Positions 34,710 to 47,943 of a stretch of 64,000 nt of DNA are shown here, in pieces (position 1 is the first letter of the stretch; each line of letters begins with the position of its first letter). The position numbers and the translations under genes are program-made. The DNA is from Chamaelirium japonicum (taxonomy: Eukaryota; Streptophyta; Magnoliopsida; Liliales; Melanthiaceae), in NCBI GenBank assembly GCA_947650365.1, contig OX393557.1:33926241-33990240 (forward strand), read 5' to 3'. The notes under the pieces were generated by a model. It worked only from the letters and a program-made list of their open reading frames with translations. It made no database searches and was not told where the DNA came from.

Positions 34710-36590
34710 TGTAACATCCCCAAAAATATTAATGATTTAATATAATTTAAAACTATATAATAAGAATTTATGATAAAAAAAAAAATTAAAATAAAAATCG
34801 GACGGCGCCATTGCGTCCGTCTCGTCGAAACGATTAAAAACCATATATAAACTTTTCCGTTTTGAACTCATTTAAAACATTAAAAAATTAAAAGAAAAAG
34901 GCTATATACATATGTAAACATAAATAGTCAATAGAAGGATTCGAACCCAGGACCTTTTATTAAATTTTTATAACAATTTCCTCTAACCAAAAATCCCTTA
35001 AGTCTTTACTATTTAATTATAGTAAAAATAATTATTATTCTATAACTAGGAATACCAAGCGTCATCTGACCGTTCGATCACAATCGAACGACCAAAATAC
35101 GAAACGACACATAGAATACGAATCGTCATCTGCGACCGTTCGTTTCCAAATCGGACAGCCAGAATACGAAACGGCAGATTTGCAATAAAGCCCCCGGGAC
35201 TCTTCGTATTCCCGGGGGGCCTATATAAACCCCCCCAAAGGCTAGATTAGATTTAGAACCCCCAACCTTTTCTTAACCCAATTTAAAGCCCTTTGGACTA
35301 ACCAAAAGATCCCATTACACTTTATGTTTATAAATCACCTATAATTAAATATATAGATTATCTATGAAAACTATATTGACCTTATCTTACCCATACGGAC
35401 TCGGAATTGAGTTCCGTCAGTGGCGTTGGATTCGTAATGACAAAATACACTTACTTAGATTATAAAATTCCACAACCGACAATTAAAAAGTATATTTACC
35501 ATTTTACCCCTAGGGTAAAATGGTCATAACCTCTTCATTCTAACTCGGAATCGAATTTCGTCTGCGGCCACGGGTTCCTAATAAAAAGCTCTACAAAATG
35601 AATATAAATTTAAAATATTTTGGAATTGACCAAAATGCCCCTAAAGAAGAAAACCTATTAGTTCACATCGAAAAATGTTGGAAAAATCCTGGAAAAATTA
35701 GGATAAAAACTAACCAATTATTAGTAACATATTTTCAGGTTTTGAGCGTACTAAAGCTTCCTTATCAGGAGTAAGAGTTTGCAACGGTTCAGGTAGGGGA
35801 TTTAAACTCAGTTTATTCATGCTAATTATATGCTATAGAATGTCGGTAATTTGATATGGAATGGTAAATTTTGAAATACGTAATCACTTATGTGGGTGTG
35901 GGGCTAGCCCTGGCTGAGGCCAAAAAGTACCTGGGTGTGGGGCTGTCCCTGGCTGCGGGCCTAAAAGATAAATCCTGGGTGTGGGGCTGTCCCTGGCTGC
36001 GGGCCTAAAAGATAAATCCTGGGTGTGGGGCTGTCCCTGGCTGCGGGCCAAAAAGATAATCCTAGGTGTGGGACTAGCCTTGTTGCGGACTAAAAGTACC
36101 CGGGTAAGGATTGAGATTCCTACCCTGGCCGGAAGAGCCAAAAAGGGAATCGGGTGATTAATGTTTTAATTATTTACTTTTCGTAGTCATGTTTACTGCT
36201 TTCAATACATATTTTTTAGCATGAACAAAACTGAGTCATTGGTGAGTCAGTGGATATAACTCACCCCCCTACAGATGATGTGCACCCTACAGAGACAAAC
36301 CCTGCAGTACCCGGAGAAGATGAGGAGCGATCGGGATGCGACCCAGAAGGAGTTGAAGACCCACTCTACACTCCTTTCTATGACGACGACGGAGCTGGAT
36401 TATGATGTGAAAATGTGGAAAGTCTTAGTTTTAGGCTTTCGTTTTCAATAAATTGTATTAGACAATGATGTTTTAATATAATGGCTCAGTATTTTCCATA
36501 TTTGATGGAATTTATTTATATCAAGTTTTTATTCTTAACACCCCAGTATTATACGGGTTGAATTAATCCGTAAAATATCGGGGCGTTACA
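34710..36590 (+). repeat. 3' LTR of Tekay-like element (1,881 bp)
   Basis: Nearly identical to the 5' LTR, about 16 differences by eye, mostly transitions plus one single-base indel near 35,525. It ends GGGCGTTACA followed by the CGGGT duplication. Confidence 0.95.
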
Positions 36591-38315
36591 CGGGTAACCC
36601 AGTACACCGTGGTTTTGGATCACTGCATCCGGATCCTCACACATTGGTGCGCCAAAGCACCACACAACTGGTTAGTCCACCATACATGGTTCCTCAGGGT
36701 TTAGGACCATTTTACCCTAAGCAGAAACACGGTTTAGTGCACCAATGTCTGCTCATCGATCTGTGCACCGTGTTGGTTCCGTTCGGCCACAGACATTGTG
36801 CCTGGTAATGATCGTGGTGGAGACACCCACGCTCTGTCATCCCAACAGCTTATCCTGATTGGGCGACCAACCCTTATCAGAGCTGCGAACGTATTTAGGT
36901 TACATGAGACCAGTCCCTTGAGTCTCCCACTCAAGTGGATTACCATATAGTCATGGCTCTCTGTTCTGTAATCAGAACACGTACTAAGGTACGTACCAAT
37001 ATGCATTCCTATACTATTAACCATACATAGCTAAACTATAGGTTTTTACGAGCTGTAGACCTCACCAATTCTAATATTAAAATCATCCGTTTGACACATA
37101 AATGAACCCCTTATAATATAGTTGACTTTATCAAATATAATAGATCCGCTCTGATCCCTCTTATAATATAGTATATGAATAAAGAACTTACAATAGTAGG
37201 GGCCCTCTTAGCTATTTTGGCCACATTGATACGGGTACTAAAGTTACCCCTTTGATACAAAGATGTACGCTTTTATACTATAGCCAACCTTATCATTAGG
37301 AGTTGGACTCTTCTAGTAATCTACAACATGAATAAGGATCCAACAATAGTGTGACCCCTCCAAGTTATATGGTACTTTATATTTTGGCCACACAAATTTG
37401 GGTGTTAAAGTCATCCCTGTTATATATAGATGTATCCCCTATAGTACGTGTAGTTGAATTTGTCAACTAGAGTCGACCCCATATGGATTTGTCTCATAAT
37501 CTACTATAAAAATAAAGGTCCTAATAATTAGGACCCTTTTGACACATAAATGTACTCCCCTATATTATTCTTGACCTTATCAATGGGAGTGGGCTCCACT
37601 TGGACTCCTCTCGTAATCAACTACATGATTAAAGATCTCATAATAATGGGAACCCACCAAAACTCTTTTTATTTTGGTCACACAGATATGGGTATTAAAG
37701 CCACACCTTTGATACATAAATATACCCCCTTATAATGTAGTCGACCTTGTCAACTGGAGTGGGCCGCACTTTGACTTCTTTTGCAATTTACTAAACTATT
37801 AAGACTTCAAAATTAGTGGGACCCCTTGTAGATATGAGACACTTTATATTTTGGCCAAACTGATTCGGAAGTTAAAGTCATCCCTTTAATACAAAGTTAT
37901 ATCCCCTTTGTCAACTAGAATGGGCCCCACTTGGACTCCTCTCGTAATCAACTACATGAATCAGGATACTATAATAGTGGGACGCATTCAAGCTATGAGA
38001 CTCTTTTTATTTTTGCCACATAAATATGTATGTTAAAGTCAAACCTTTTGATATAAATATACTCTCTAAAATATAGTCGATCTTCTAAACTAGAGTAGGC
38101 CCCACACAGACTCCTCTCGTAATTAACTACGTAGATAAAGGTTTTACAATAGTGGGATCAATCCAAGATATATGACATTTTATATTTTTACCATACAGAT
38201 ATAGATGTTCAAGTCACCCCTTTAATATATAGACATACCCCTCTTTAATTTAGTTGACCTTGTCAAATAGAGTGTGCCGCAATTGGACTCCTTTCGTAAT
38301 CGACTATATAAATAA

Positions 38316-41300
38316 GGATCCCACAATAGTGGGATCCTACCAAGCTATGAACTCTTTATATTTTTGCTGCACAGATACAGATGTTGCAGTTACCCCTTTG
38401 ATATGTAGATATACCCTCTTTAAACGTAGTCGATCTTTAACTAGAGTGGGTACCACTTGCGCTCCTTTTATAATCTAGAACATGAATCACGATCCCAAAA
38501 AAGTAGGACCCTTCCTAGCTTTGGGACTCTTTATATTTTGGTCATTCTGAAGAAGGTGTTAAAGTCACCCTTTGACACATGGATATACCCTCATATAATA
38601 TAGTTGACCTTGTTAACTTGCGTGGGCCCTAATTAGACTCCTCTCGTAATCTACTATATAAATAAGAATCCCACAATAGTGGGACCCCTCTTAGCTTTGT
38701 GACTTAATATTTTAACTACACTGATACGGGTGTTAAAGTCACCACTTTGAGACTAAGATTTACCCCTTTTTAATGTCGTAAACCTTGCTAACAAGAGTAT
38801 GCAACAATTGAACTCCTCTCATATTTTATTATCAGAATAATGATCCCACAATAGCATAGCTCCTCTTAACTGTATGACTATTTACATTTTGCCCACATAG
38901 ATACGGGTGTTAAAGTCACACCCTTTGACATATAGATGCACCCCCTATAATCTAGTCGACCTTATCAATTGGAGTGGGTCCTATATAGACTCATCTCATA
39001 ATTTACCATATAAATAAAGATCCCACTATAGTGAGACTCCTCCTAGTTATAGGAATGTTTATATTTTTGACACATATATGGGTGTTAAATCCGCCCCTTT
39101 GATACATAGATGTACCCCTTTTTATGTAGTCGACCTTGTCAATTGGAGTGGGTACAATTCTGACTCCTATTGTAATCTACTACATGAATAAGGATCCCAT
39201 ACTAGTCGGACTCCTTTCTGTGGGAAAGTTTATATTTTGGCCACACAGATACGGGTGTTCAAGTTACCCCTTTGACACATTAATGTTCCCCCCTATAATG
39301 CAGTGGACCATGTCAACTAGAGTGGACCCAACTTGGACTCACTCTTAATCTACTACATGAATAAGGATCCTATAAAGGTGACACCCTTTCTAGCTAAGCG
39401 ATATTTAATATTTTGGGAACAAAGATGTTTGTATTAAAGTCACCCCTTTAACACATAGATGTACCCCCTATAATATATTCTACCTTATCACCTGGAGTGG
39501 GCTCCGCTTGGACTCCTCTCGTAATCGAATACATAAATAAAGTTTTTATAAACGTGGCACCCCACCTAGCTATGGGAATCTTTATATTTTGGCAACATAG
39601 GTGCGGGTGTTAAAGTTACCCTCTTTGATGCATAGATATACCCCCTTATAATATAGTCGACCATGTCAACTAAAGTGAGACCCACATAAACTTCTTTTGT
39701 AATCTACTACATGAATAAGGATACCTAAAAGGTATGGCCCCTCTTATCTATGAGACTTTTTATCTTTTGACCATATAGATACTGGTGTCAAAGTCACCAA
39801 TTTGATACATAGATATACCCTCTATAATATGTCAACCTTGTCAATAGGATTGGGCCCTATTTGAACTCCAATCCTAATTCGCTACATAAATAAAGGTCCA
39901 ACTATAGTAGAACCCCATCTAGCTATTAGTCTCTTTAAAGTAGTTGGCATTGTCAATTGGAATGGGCCTTACTTGGACTCATTTCTTAATATACTAAATA
40001 AATATGAATCCTATAATAGTGGGCCTCTCTTAACTATGTAACTCTTTAAATTTTGGCAAAACAGATACAAGTATTAAAGTCACCCCTTTGACTTATAGAT
40101 ATACTCTTATAATATTATCGATTTTGTCAACTATAGTGGGTCCCACTTGGCTCCTATTATAATGTAATATATGAATAAGTATCCCACAATAGTATGACCC
40201 CTTGCAAGCTATGGGACTCTTTATATTTTGGCCGTATATATAAGATGTTAAAGTCACCCCTTTGAAAAAAATATATTCCCCCTTTAATATTGTTGACCTT
40301 GTCAATTAGAGTGGGCTCACTTGGAATTCTATCATAATTTACTATATGAATAGAGATCCCACAATAGTAGAACCCCACCTAGCTATGCTACTCTTTAGAT
40401 TTTAGCTAAACAAATTCAGGTGTTAAAGTCAACCCTTTGACATATATATATATATACCCCCTATAATTTAGTCGAACTTGTCAACTAGCGTGGTCCCCAG
40501 TGGGACACCTCTCAAAATCTACTACAATAATAAATATCCCACTATAGTTCGATCCAACTAGTTTGGAGACTCTTTTATATTTTTTTCATATATATACGGG
40601 TGTTAAGTCACCACTTTGACACAGATTTATCCCACCTTTATGTAGTTGACCTTGGCAATTGGAGTGAGCCATACTTGAACTCCTCTCGTAATCTACTACA
40701 TAAATAAGACTCCCACAATAGTAGGACCCCTCCTATCTATAGAATAATTTAAATTTTGGCCACACAGATGCGGGCGCTAAAGTTAACCCTTTGACACATT
40801 AATGTACTCCCCTATAATATAATCCATATTGTCAATAAGAGTGAGACCAACTTGGACTCCTTTTATAATTTACTACAGGATTAAGGATCTGACAATAGTG
40901 AGACCCCTCCTAATTATGTGACTCTTTAAATTTTGGTTACACATATATGGGTATCAAAGTCATCCCCTTAACACAAAGATGTACCTTCTCATAATATAGT
41001 CAAACTTCTCAACTGGAATGAGCCCCTCTTTGACTCATTTCATAATCTAATATATTAATAAATACCTTATAATAGTATGACCCCTCCTAGATATGGAATA
41101 CTTTATATTTTGGCCCCACAGATGCGATTATTAAAGTTACCACTTTGACTCAGAGATGTACCCCTTAGTAATACAGAATACTATGTCAACTAGAGTGGGC
41201 CCTACTTGGACTCCACTTATAATTTACTATATGCATAAGGATTCCACAATAGTGGGACCCCTTCTAGCTATGATGCTCTATATGTTTTTGCCATACATAT

Positions 41301-43430
41301 ATAGGTGTTAAAGTCACCCTTTTAGTATATAGATGAACCTCTAATAATATAATCGGCCTTGTAATCTGGACTGGTCCCCACTTAAACTCCTATCGTAATC
41401 TACTATAGAAATAAAGATCCCACAATAGTGGTACCCATCTTTGCTATGTGACTTTTTATATTTTTGACACACAGATATGAGTGTTAAAGTCACCCTTTTG
41501 ACATATAGATGTACCCCCCTTTAATATAGTCGACTTTGCCAACTACTGTGGCTCCCACTTGGATTCCGCTCATAATCTACAACATAAATAGTGATCTTAC
41601 AATAGTCAGACCCCTTCTAGCCATATGATACTTTATATTTTTACCATACAGATACGAGTACTAAAATAACCCCTTTGATTCATTGATGTACACCCTATAC
41701 TGTAGCTGATCTAGTTAAATAAAGTGGCCATCTCTTGGACTCTTTCATAATATACTAAATGAATAAGGATCCCACAATAGTAGGACCCTTCCTAACTGTT
41801 GGAATCTTTATATTTTGGCCAAAAAGATGCTAGTGTTAAAAGAACTCTTTTGATACATAGATGTACCCCCTATAATGTAGTCGATCTTCTCAACTACAGT
41901 AGGACCCATTTGGACTCCTCTCGTAATCTACTATATGAATTAGGATCCCACAATAAAGGGACCCCGCCTAGCAATGAGACTCTTTATATTTCGGCCACAT
42001 GCAGGTATTAATGTTACCCCTATGACACATAGATGTATCTCCTATAATATAGTAAATCTTATCAACTAGAGTGTAACCCAATTGAACTCCTTTTATAATC
42101 TACTATATAAATAAGGATCCCACAATAGTGGGCCCATTCTACCTATGTGATGCTTTATATTTTGGCAACATAGATACGGGAGTTAAAATCACCCATTTGA
42201 CACATAAATGTACACCCTATAATATAGTTGACCTTGTCAAATATAATGAATCCACTCTGACCACTCTTGTAATCTAGTATATGAATAAGGAACCGACAAT
42301 AGTGGGGCCCTTCCTAGCTATTTTGACCATATTATTATAGGTGCTAAAGTCACCCATTTGACACAAAGATGTACCCTTTTATACAATAGTCGACCTTGTC
42401 AACAGGAGTGCCCTACTTGGACTCCTCTTATAATTTACTATATGAATAAGGATCCTGCAATAATGTAACCCCTCCAAGTTATATAGTACTTTATATTTTG
42501 GCTATACAGATTTTGGTGTTAAAGTCAACCCTTTTATATATAGATGTATCCTCTATAGTATAGTCAACCTTCTCAACTAGAGTAAACCCCATATGGATTC
42601 CTCTCTTAATCTATTATAAAAATGAAGATCTTATAATATTGGGACCCCTTTGGTAGGTAAATGTACTCCCCTATAATATAGTTAACGTTATCAACGGGAG
42701 TGGGCCCCACTTCGACTCATCTCATATTCTACTATATGATTAAGGATCCCATCATAATAGGAACCCTCCTAGTTATAGAACTCTTTATATTTTGGTCACA
42801 CAGATGTGGGTGTTAACGTTATACCTTTGATACATAAATATACCCCCTTATAATATAGTCGACCTTGTCAACTGGAGTGGGCCACACTTTGACTCCTATT
42901 GTAATATACTATATTATTATGACTTCAAAAATAGTGGGACCCCTTGTAGATATGAGACACTTTATATTTTGGCCACACTGATTCAAGTGTTAAAGTCATC
43001 CCTTTGATACAAAGTTATACCCCTTTTATCAACTAGAATGGGCCCCACTTGGACTCCTTTCGTAATCAATTATATAATAAGGATCCCATAATAGTGGGAC
43101 CCTTTTTAGCTATGTGACCTTTTATATTTTTGCTAGATAAATATGTGTGTTAAAGTCAACCCTTTGGATATAAATATACTCCCTAAAATATAATCGACCA
43201 TTTAAACTAGAGTAGGCCCCACTCAGACTCCTCTCGTAATCCACTATATAGATAAAGGTTTAACTAGTGGGATCCATCCAAGATATATGACTCTTTATAT
43301 TTTTGCCACACAGATATAGGTGTTAAATTCATCCATTTGACACATGGACAAGCCCCTCTTTAATTTAGTTGACCATATCGACTTGAGTATACCCCGCTTG
43401 GGCTCCTTTTGTAATCGACTATATAAATAA
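38316..43430. repeat. HOR copy 3 (5,115 bp)
   Basis: Landmark monomer at 40,492. It shares the 80-bp deletion of copy 1 (junction at 39,931-39,948) and the 'ccaagctatgaact' variant in its first monomer, so it is closest to copy 1. Confidence 0.85.
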
Positions 43431-46400
43431 AGATCCCATAACAAGCCATATGACTCTTTATATTTTTACTGCACAGATATGCATGGGTGTTAAAGTCACC
43501 CCTTTGATATATAAATATACCCTTCTTTAAGGTAGTCGACCTTCAACTAGAGTGGGCACCACTTGGACTCCATTTATAATCTATAATATGAATCAAGATC
43601 CCAAAATAGTTAGACCCTTCATTGTTTTAGGACTCTTTATATTTTTATCATACAGATACAGGTGTTAAAGTCACTCTTTGACATATAGATATACCCCCAT
43701 ATAATATAGTTGACCTTGTTAACTACTGTGGACCCCAATTAGACTCCTCTCGTAATCTACTATATAAATAAAAATCCTACAATAGTGGGACCCCACTGAG
43801 CTTTATGACTTTATATATTAGCCAAACAGATATAGGTATTAAAATCACCCCTTTGAGACAAAGATGTACCCCCCTTTAATATCGTTGACTTTAATAACTA
43901 GAGTATGCCCCACTTGGACTCCTCTCGTATTCTAGTATTAGAATAAGGATTCCACAATAGCAAGACTTCCCTTAACTATATGACTCTTTATATTTTAGCC
44001 ACATAGATGCGGGTGTTATTGTCACACCCTTTGACCTATAGATGCACCCCCTATAATGTAATCTACCTTGTCAACTGGAGTGGGTCCCATATGGACTCAT
44101 CTCATAATCTACCATATAAATAAAAATCCCTCTATAGTGAGACTCCTCCTAGTTATAGAAATCTTTATATTTTTGTCACACATATAGGTATTAAATCCAC
44201 CCCTTTGACATATAGATGTACCCCCCTTTTATGTAGTCGACCTTGTCAATTAGAGTGGGTCCTATTCTGACACCTCTCGTAATCTACTATATGAATAGGG
44301 ATCTCATAATAGTAGGACTCCCTCCTGTGGGATAGTTTATATTTGGGCTACACAGATACGAGTATTCAAGTTACCCTTTTAACCATTAATATACTCCCCT
44401 ATAATGCAGTGGACCTTTTTAACTAGAGTGGACCCCACTTGGACCCTCTCTTAATCTACTATATGAATAAGGATCCCATAATAGTGACACCTTTTCTAGC
44501 TAAGGAATATTTAATATTTTGACAACACTGATATTCGTGTTAAAGTCACCCTTTGTCACATAGATGTACCCTCTGTAATATATTTGACCTTTTCAACTGG
44601 AGTGGGCCCCGCTTGGACTCCTATCGTAATCTAATACATAAATAAAGTTTCCATAAAGGTGGCACCTTATGTGAATCTTTATATTTCAACAACATAAATG
44701 CGTGTGTTAAAGTTACCCCCTTTGATACATAGATATACCCCCTATAATGTAGTCGACCATATCAACTAGAGTGAGACCCACATGGACTTCTTTCTTAATC
44801 TAATATATGAATAAAGATCCCTAAATAGTGGGGCCCCACCTATCTATGAGACTTTTTATTTTTTGACCAAATAGATACTGGTGTTAAAGTCACCAATTTT
44901 ACACATAGATATACCCCTTATAATATAGTCAACCTTGTCTACAAGATTGGGCCCTACTTGGACTCCACTCCTAATCCACTACATAAATAAATATCCCACT
45001 ATAGTAGGAACCCATCTAGCTATTAGTCTCTTTATATTTTGGTCAAACTGATACTGTGGTTAAAGTTATTACTTTGATATATAGATGTGCATCCCTATAA
45101 TGTAGTTAAACAGATTCAGGTTTTAAAGTCAACCCTTTGAAATATATATATGTACCTCCTATAATGTAGTCAACCTTGTCAACTAGCGTGGTCCCTAGTG
45201 GGACTCCTCTCAAAATCTACTACAATAATAAAGATTCCACTATAATTAGACCTAACTAGTTATGAGACTCTTTTATATTTTTTCCATATATATACGGGTG
45301 GTAAGTCGCCTCTTTGATACATAGATATACCCCACATTTATGTAGTCGACATTGGCAATTGGAGTAAGCCCCATATGGACTCCTTTTGTAATCTACTATA
45401 TAAATAAGGTTCTCACAATAGGAGGACCCCTCATAGCTATAGGATAATTTGAATTTTGGCCACACAGATGTGGGCGCTAAAGTTACCCCTTTGACACATA
45501 GATGTACTCCCCTATAATATAGTCTACATTATTGATAGGAGTGGGACCATCTTGGACTCCTCTCGTAATCTACTACATAATTAAGAATCTCACAATAGTG
45601 GGACCCCTCCTAGTTATGTATTTTTTTATATTTTGGTCACACAGATATGGATGTCAAAGTCATCCCTTTAACACATAGATGTGCCCTATTATAATATAGT
45701 CAAACTTCTCAACTGAAATGGGCCGCACTTTGACTCATCTTGTAATCTAATACATTAATAAATACCCCATAATAGTATGACCCCTTCTAGCTATAGAACA
45801 CTTTATATTTTGGCCATATAGAAACGATTGTTAAAGTTACCACTTTAATACAAAGATGTACCCCCTAATTATATAGAATACTTTGTCAACTAGAGTGGGC
45901 CCCACTTGGACTCCATTTGTAATTTACTATATAAATAAAGATTCAACAATAGTGGGACCCTTTCCAGCTATGATGCTCTATATGTTTTTGTCATACAGAT
46001 ATGGGTATTAAAGTCACCCCTTTGATATATAGATGTACCCCTAATAATTTAATCGGCGTTGTAAACTGGACTGGTCCCCACTTAGACTCTTCTCGTAATC
46101 TACTACAGAAATAAAGATCCCACAATAGTGGTACCCATCTTAGCTATGAGACTCTTTATATTTTTGACACACTGATATGAGTGTTAAAGTCACCCATTTG
46201 ATATATAGATATACCCTCCTTTAATGTAGTTGATTTTGCCAACTAGAGTAGCTCCTATTTGGACTCCTTTTGTAATCCACTATATAAATGATGATCTTAT
46301 AATAGTGTGACCCCTCCTAGCCTTATGACACTTTATATTTTTACCTTACAGATATAGGTATTAAAATAACCCCTTCGATATATTGATGTACTCCCTATAC

Positions 46401-47943
46401 TGTATTTGATCTAGTTAAACAGAGTGGCCACCTCTTGGACTATCTCATGATGTACTATATGAATAAGGATCCCACAATAGTAGGACCCTTCCTAACTATC
46501 AAAAACTTTATATTTTGGCCAAAAAGATGCTAGTGTTAAAGTCAAATTTTTGATACATAGATATACCCCCTATAATATAGTCGACCTTCTCAACTGTAGT
46601 GGGCCCCAGTTGGAATCCTCTCGTAAAATATTATATGAATAAGGATCCCACTATCCCACAATAGTGGGACCCCACCTAGCTTTGGGACTCATTATATTTT
46701 GGCCACATGCATGTGTTAATGTTACGCCTAGACTCAAAGATGTATCCCCCTATAATGTAGTAGACCTTATCAACTAGAATGAGACCCACTTGGACTCCTT
46801 TCATAATCTACTACCTAAATAAGGATACCACAATTGTGAACCTCTTCTACCTATATGACTCTTTATATTTTGGCAATACAGATACGGGAGTAAAAAAGCA
46901 CCCGTTTGATACAAAAATATACCCCCTATAATATAGTTAACCTTGTCAAATATAATGGACATACTCTGGCCCCTCCCGTAATATCGTACATGAATAAGAA
47001 ACCTACAATAGTGGGGTCCTCCAAGCTATTTTGGCCACATTGATACGGGTTCTAAAGTCATCCCTTTGACATAAAGATGTACCCTTTTGTTCTATAGTTG
47101 ACCTTCTCAACAGGAGTGCCCAACTTGTACTCCTCTTGTATTCTACTACATGAATAAGGATCCTATAATAGTGCGACCCCTCAAAGTTATACGATACTTT
47201 ATATTTTGGCCATATAGATTTGGGTGTTAAAGTCACCCCTTTTATATATAAATGTATCCCCTATAGTGTAGTCGATATTGTCAACTAGAGTGGACCCCAT
47301 ATAGATTCTTTTCGTAATATACTATAAAAATAAAGATCCTATTATATTGGGACCCCTTTGATATATAAATGTACTCCCCTAGAATATTATTGACCTTGTC
47401 AACGGGAGTGGGTCCCACATAGACTCCTCTCCTAATCTACTACAAGATTGAGGATCCTATAATAATGGGAACCCTCCTAGTTATAAAACTCTTTATATTT
47501 TGGTCACACAGATGTGGGTGTTAAATGTACCCCCTTTGTCAACTAGAATGGGCCCCACTTGGACTACTCTTGTAATCAACTACATGAATAAGGATCCTAT
47601 AATAGTAGGACCCTCTTAAGTTATGAAACTCTTTATATTTTTACCATATAAATATGTATGTTAAAGTCAACCCTTTGGATATAAATATACTCCCTAAAAT
47701 ATATTGAACCTTTTAAACTATAGTAGGCCCCACTCAGACTCCTCTTGTAATCAACTACATACATAAAGGTTTTACAATAGTGGGATCCATCCAAGATATA
47801 TGACTCTTTATATTTTTGCAACACACATATAGGTGTTAAAGTCACCCTTTTGACACATAGACATACCCTACTTTAATTTAGTTGACTTTGTCAACTGGAG
47901 TGTACTGCACTTGGACTCCTTTCATAATCGACCATATAAATAA
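43431..47943. repeat. HOR copy 4 (4,513 bp, internally deleted)
   Basis: Landmark monomer at 45,190. The first monomer has the same 'cccataacaa' deletion as copy 2. A further deletion of about 465 bp joins 'ataatgtagtt' to 'aaacagattcagg' at about 45,108. It removes about 2.6 monomers and breaks the monomer phase. Confidence 0.85.

Larger units (their letters stand above)
29686..36595 (+). mobile_element. Tekay/Del-like Ty3/gypsy deletion derivative (element 29,691-36,590)
   Basis: Target duplications CGGGT lie at 29,686-29,690 and 36,591-36,595; the left copia LTR has this site once. Paired LTRs of 1,880 and 1,881 bp flank a 3.1-kb interior with a tRNA-Met primer site, gag, a decayed protease and a purine tract. 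RT, RNase H and integrase are missing. The purine-tract context (cgaggacgaaattttt then aggggtagagaa) and gag type fit Tekay/Del chromoviruses. LTRs differ at about 16 sites by my count (0.9%), so the insertion is younger than the copia element it sits in. Confidence 0.92.
19340..37076 (-). mobile_element. Ty1/copia retrotransposon, decayed, with nested insertions
   Basis: The element lies in - orientation: PBS at the right LTR, PPT at the left LTR. LTRs are long (2,332 bp). On the - strand integrase (about 23,700) comes before RT (about 22,600) and RNase H (about 22,000), the Ty1/copia order. Without the hAT and Tekay-like insertions it would be about 9.9 kb. The LTRs differ at about 55 sites by my count (near 2.4%). 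The coding region is heavily frameshifted. The RT and RNase H blocks resemble the Tork/Angela side of copia, but that placement is tentative. Confidence 0.9.
26935..37076 (-). repeat. Copia LTR, right copy (5' LTR), carrying two insertions
   Basis: LTR segments are 26,935-27,496, 28,394-29,690 and 36,591-37,076. They are continuous with the left LTR once the hAT and Tekay-like elements and their duplications are removed. The last bases read CTAATA in place of CTAACA, a point change at the LTR tip. Confidence 0.9.
15427..38315. repeat. HOR copy 2, split by the copia insertion (5,147 bp without it)
   Basis: It runs 15,427-19,339 and resumes at 37,082. Subtracting the 17,742 bp of insertion plus target duplication leaves 5,147 bp, the normal HOR length. 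Landmark monomer at about 17,653. Its first monomer lacks the tagtgggatcctacc part, a deletion shared with copy 4. Confidence 0.85.
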
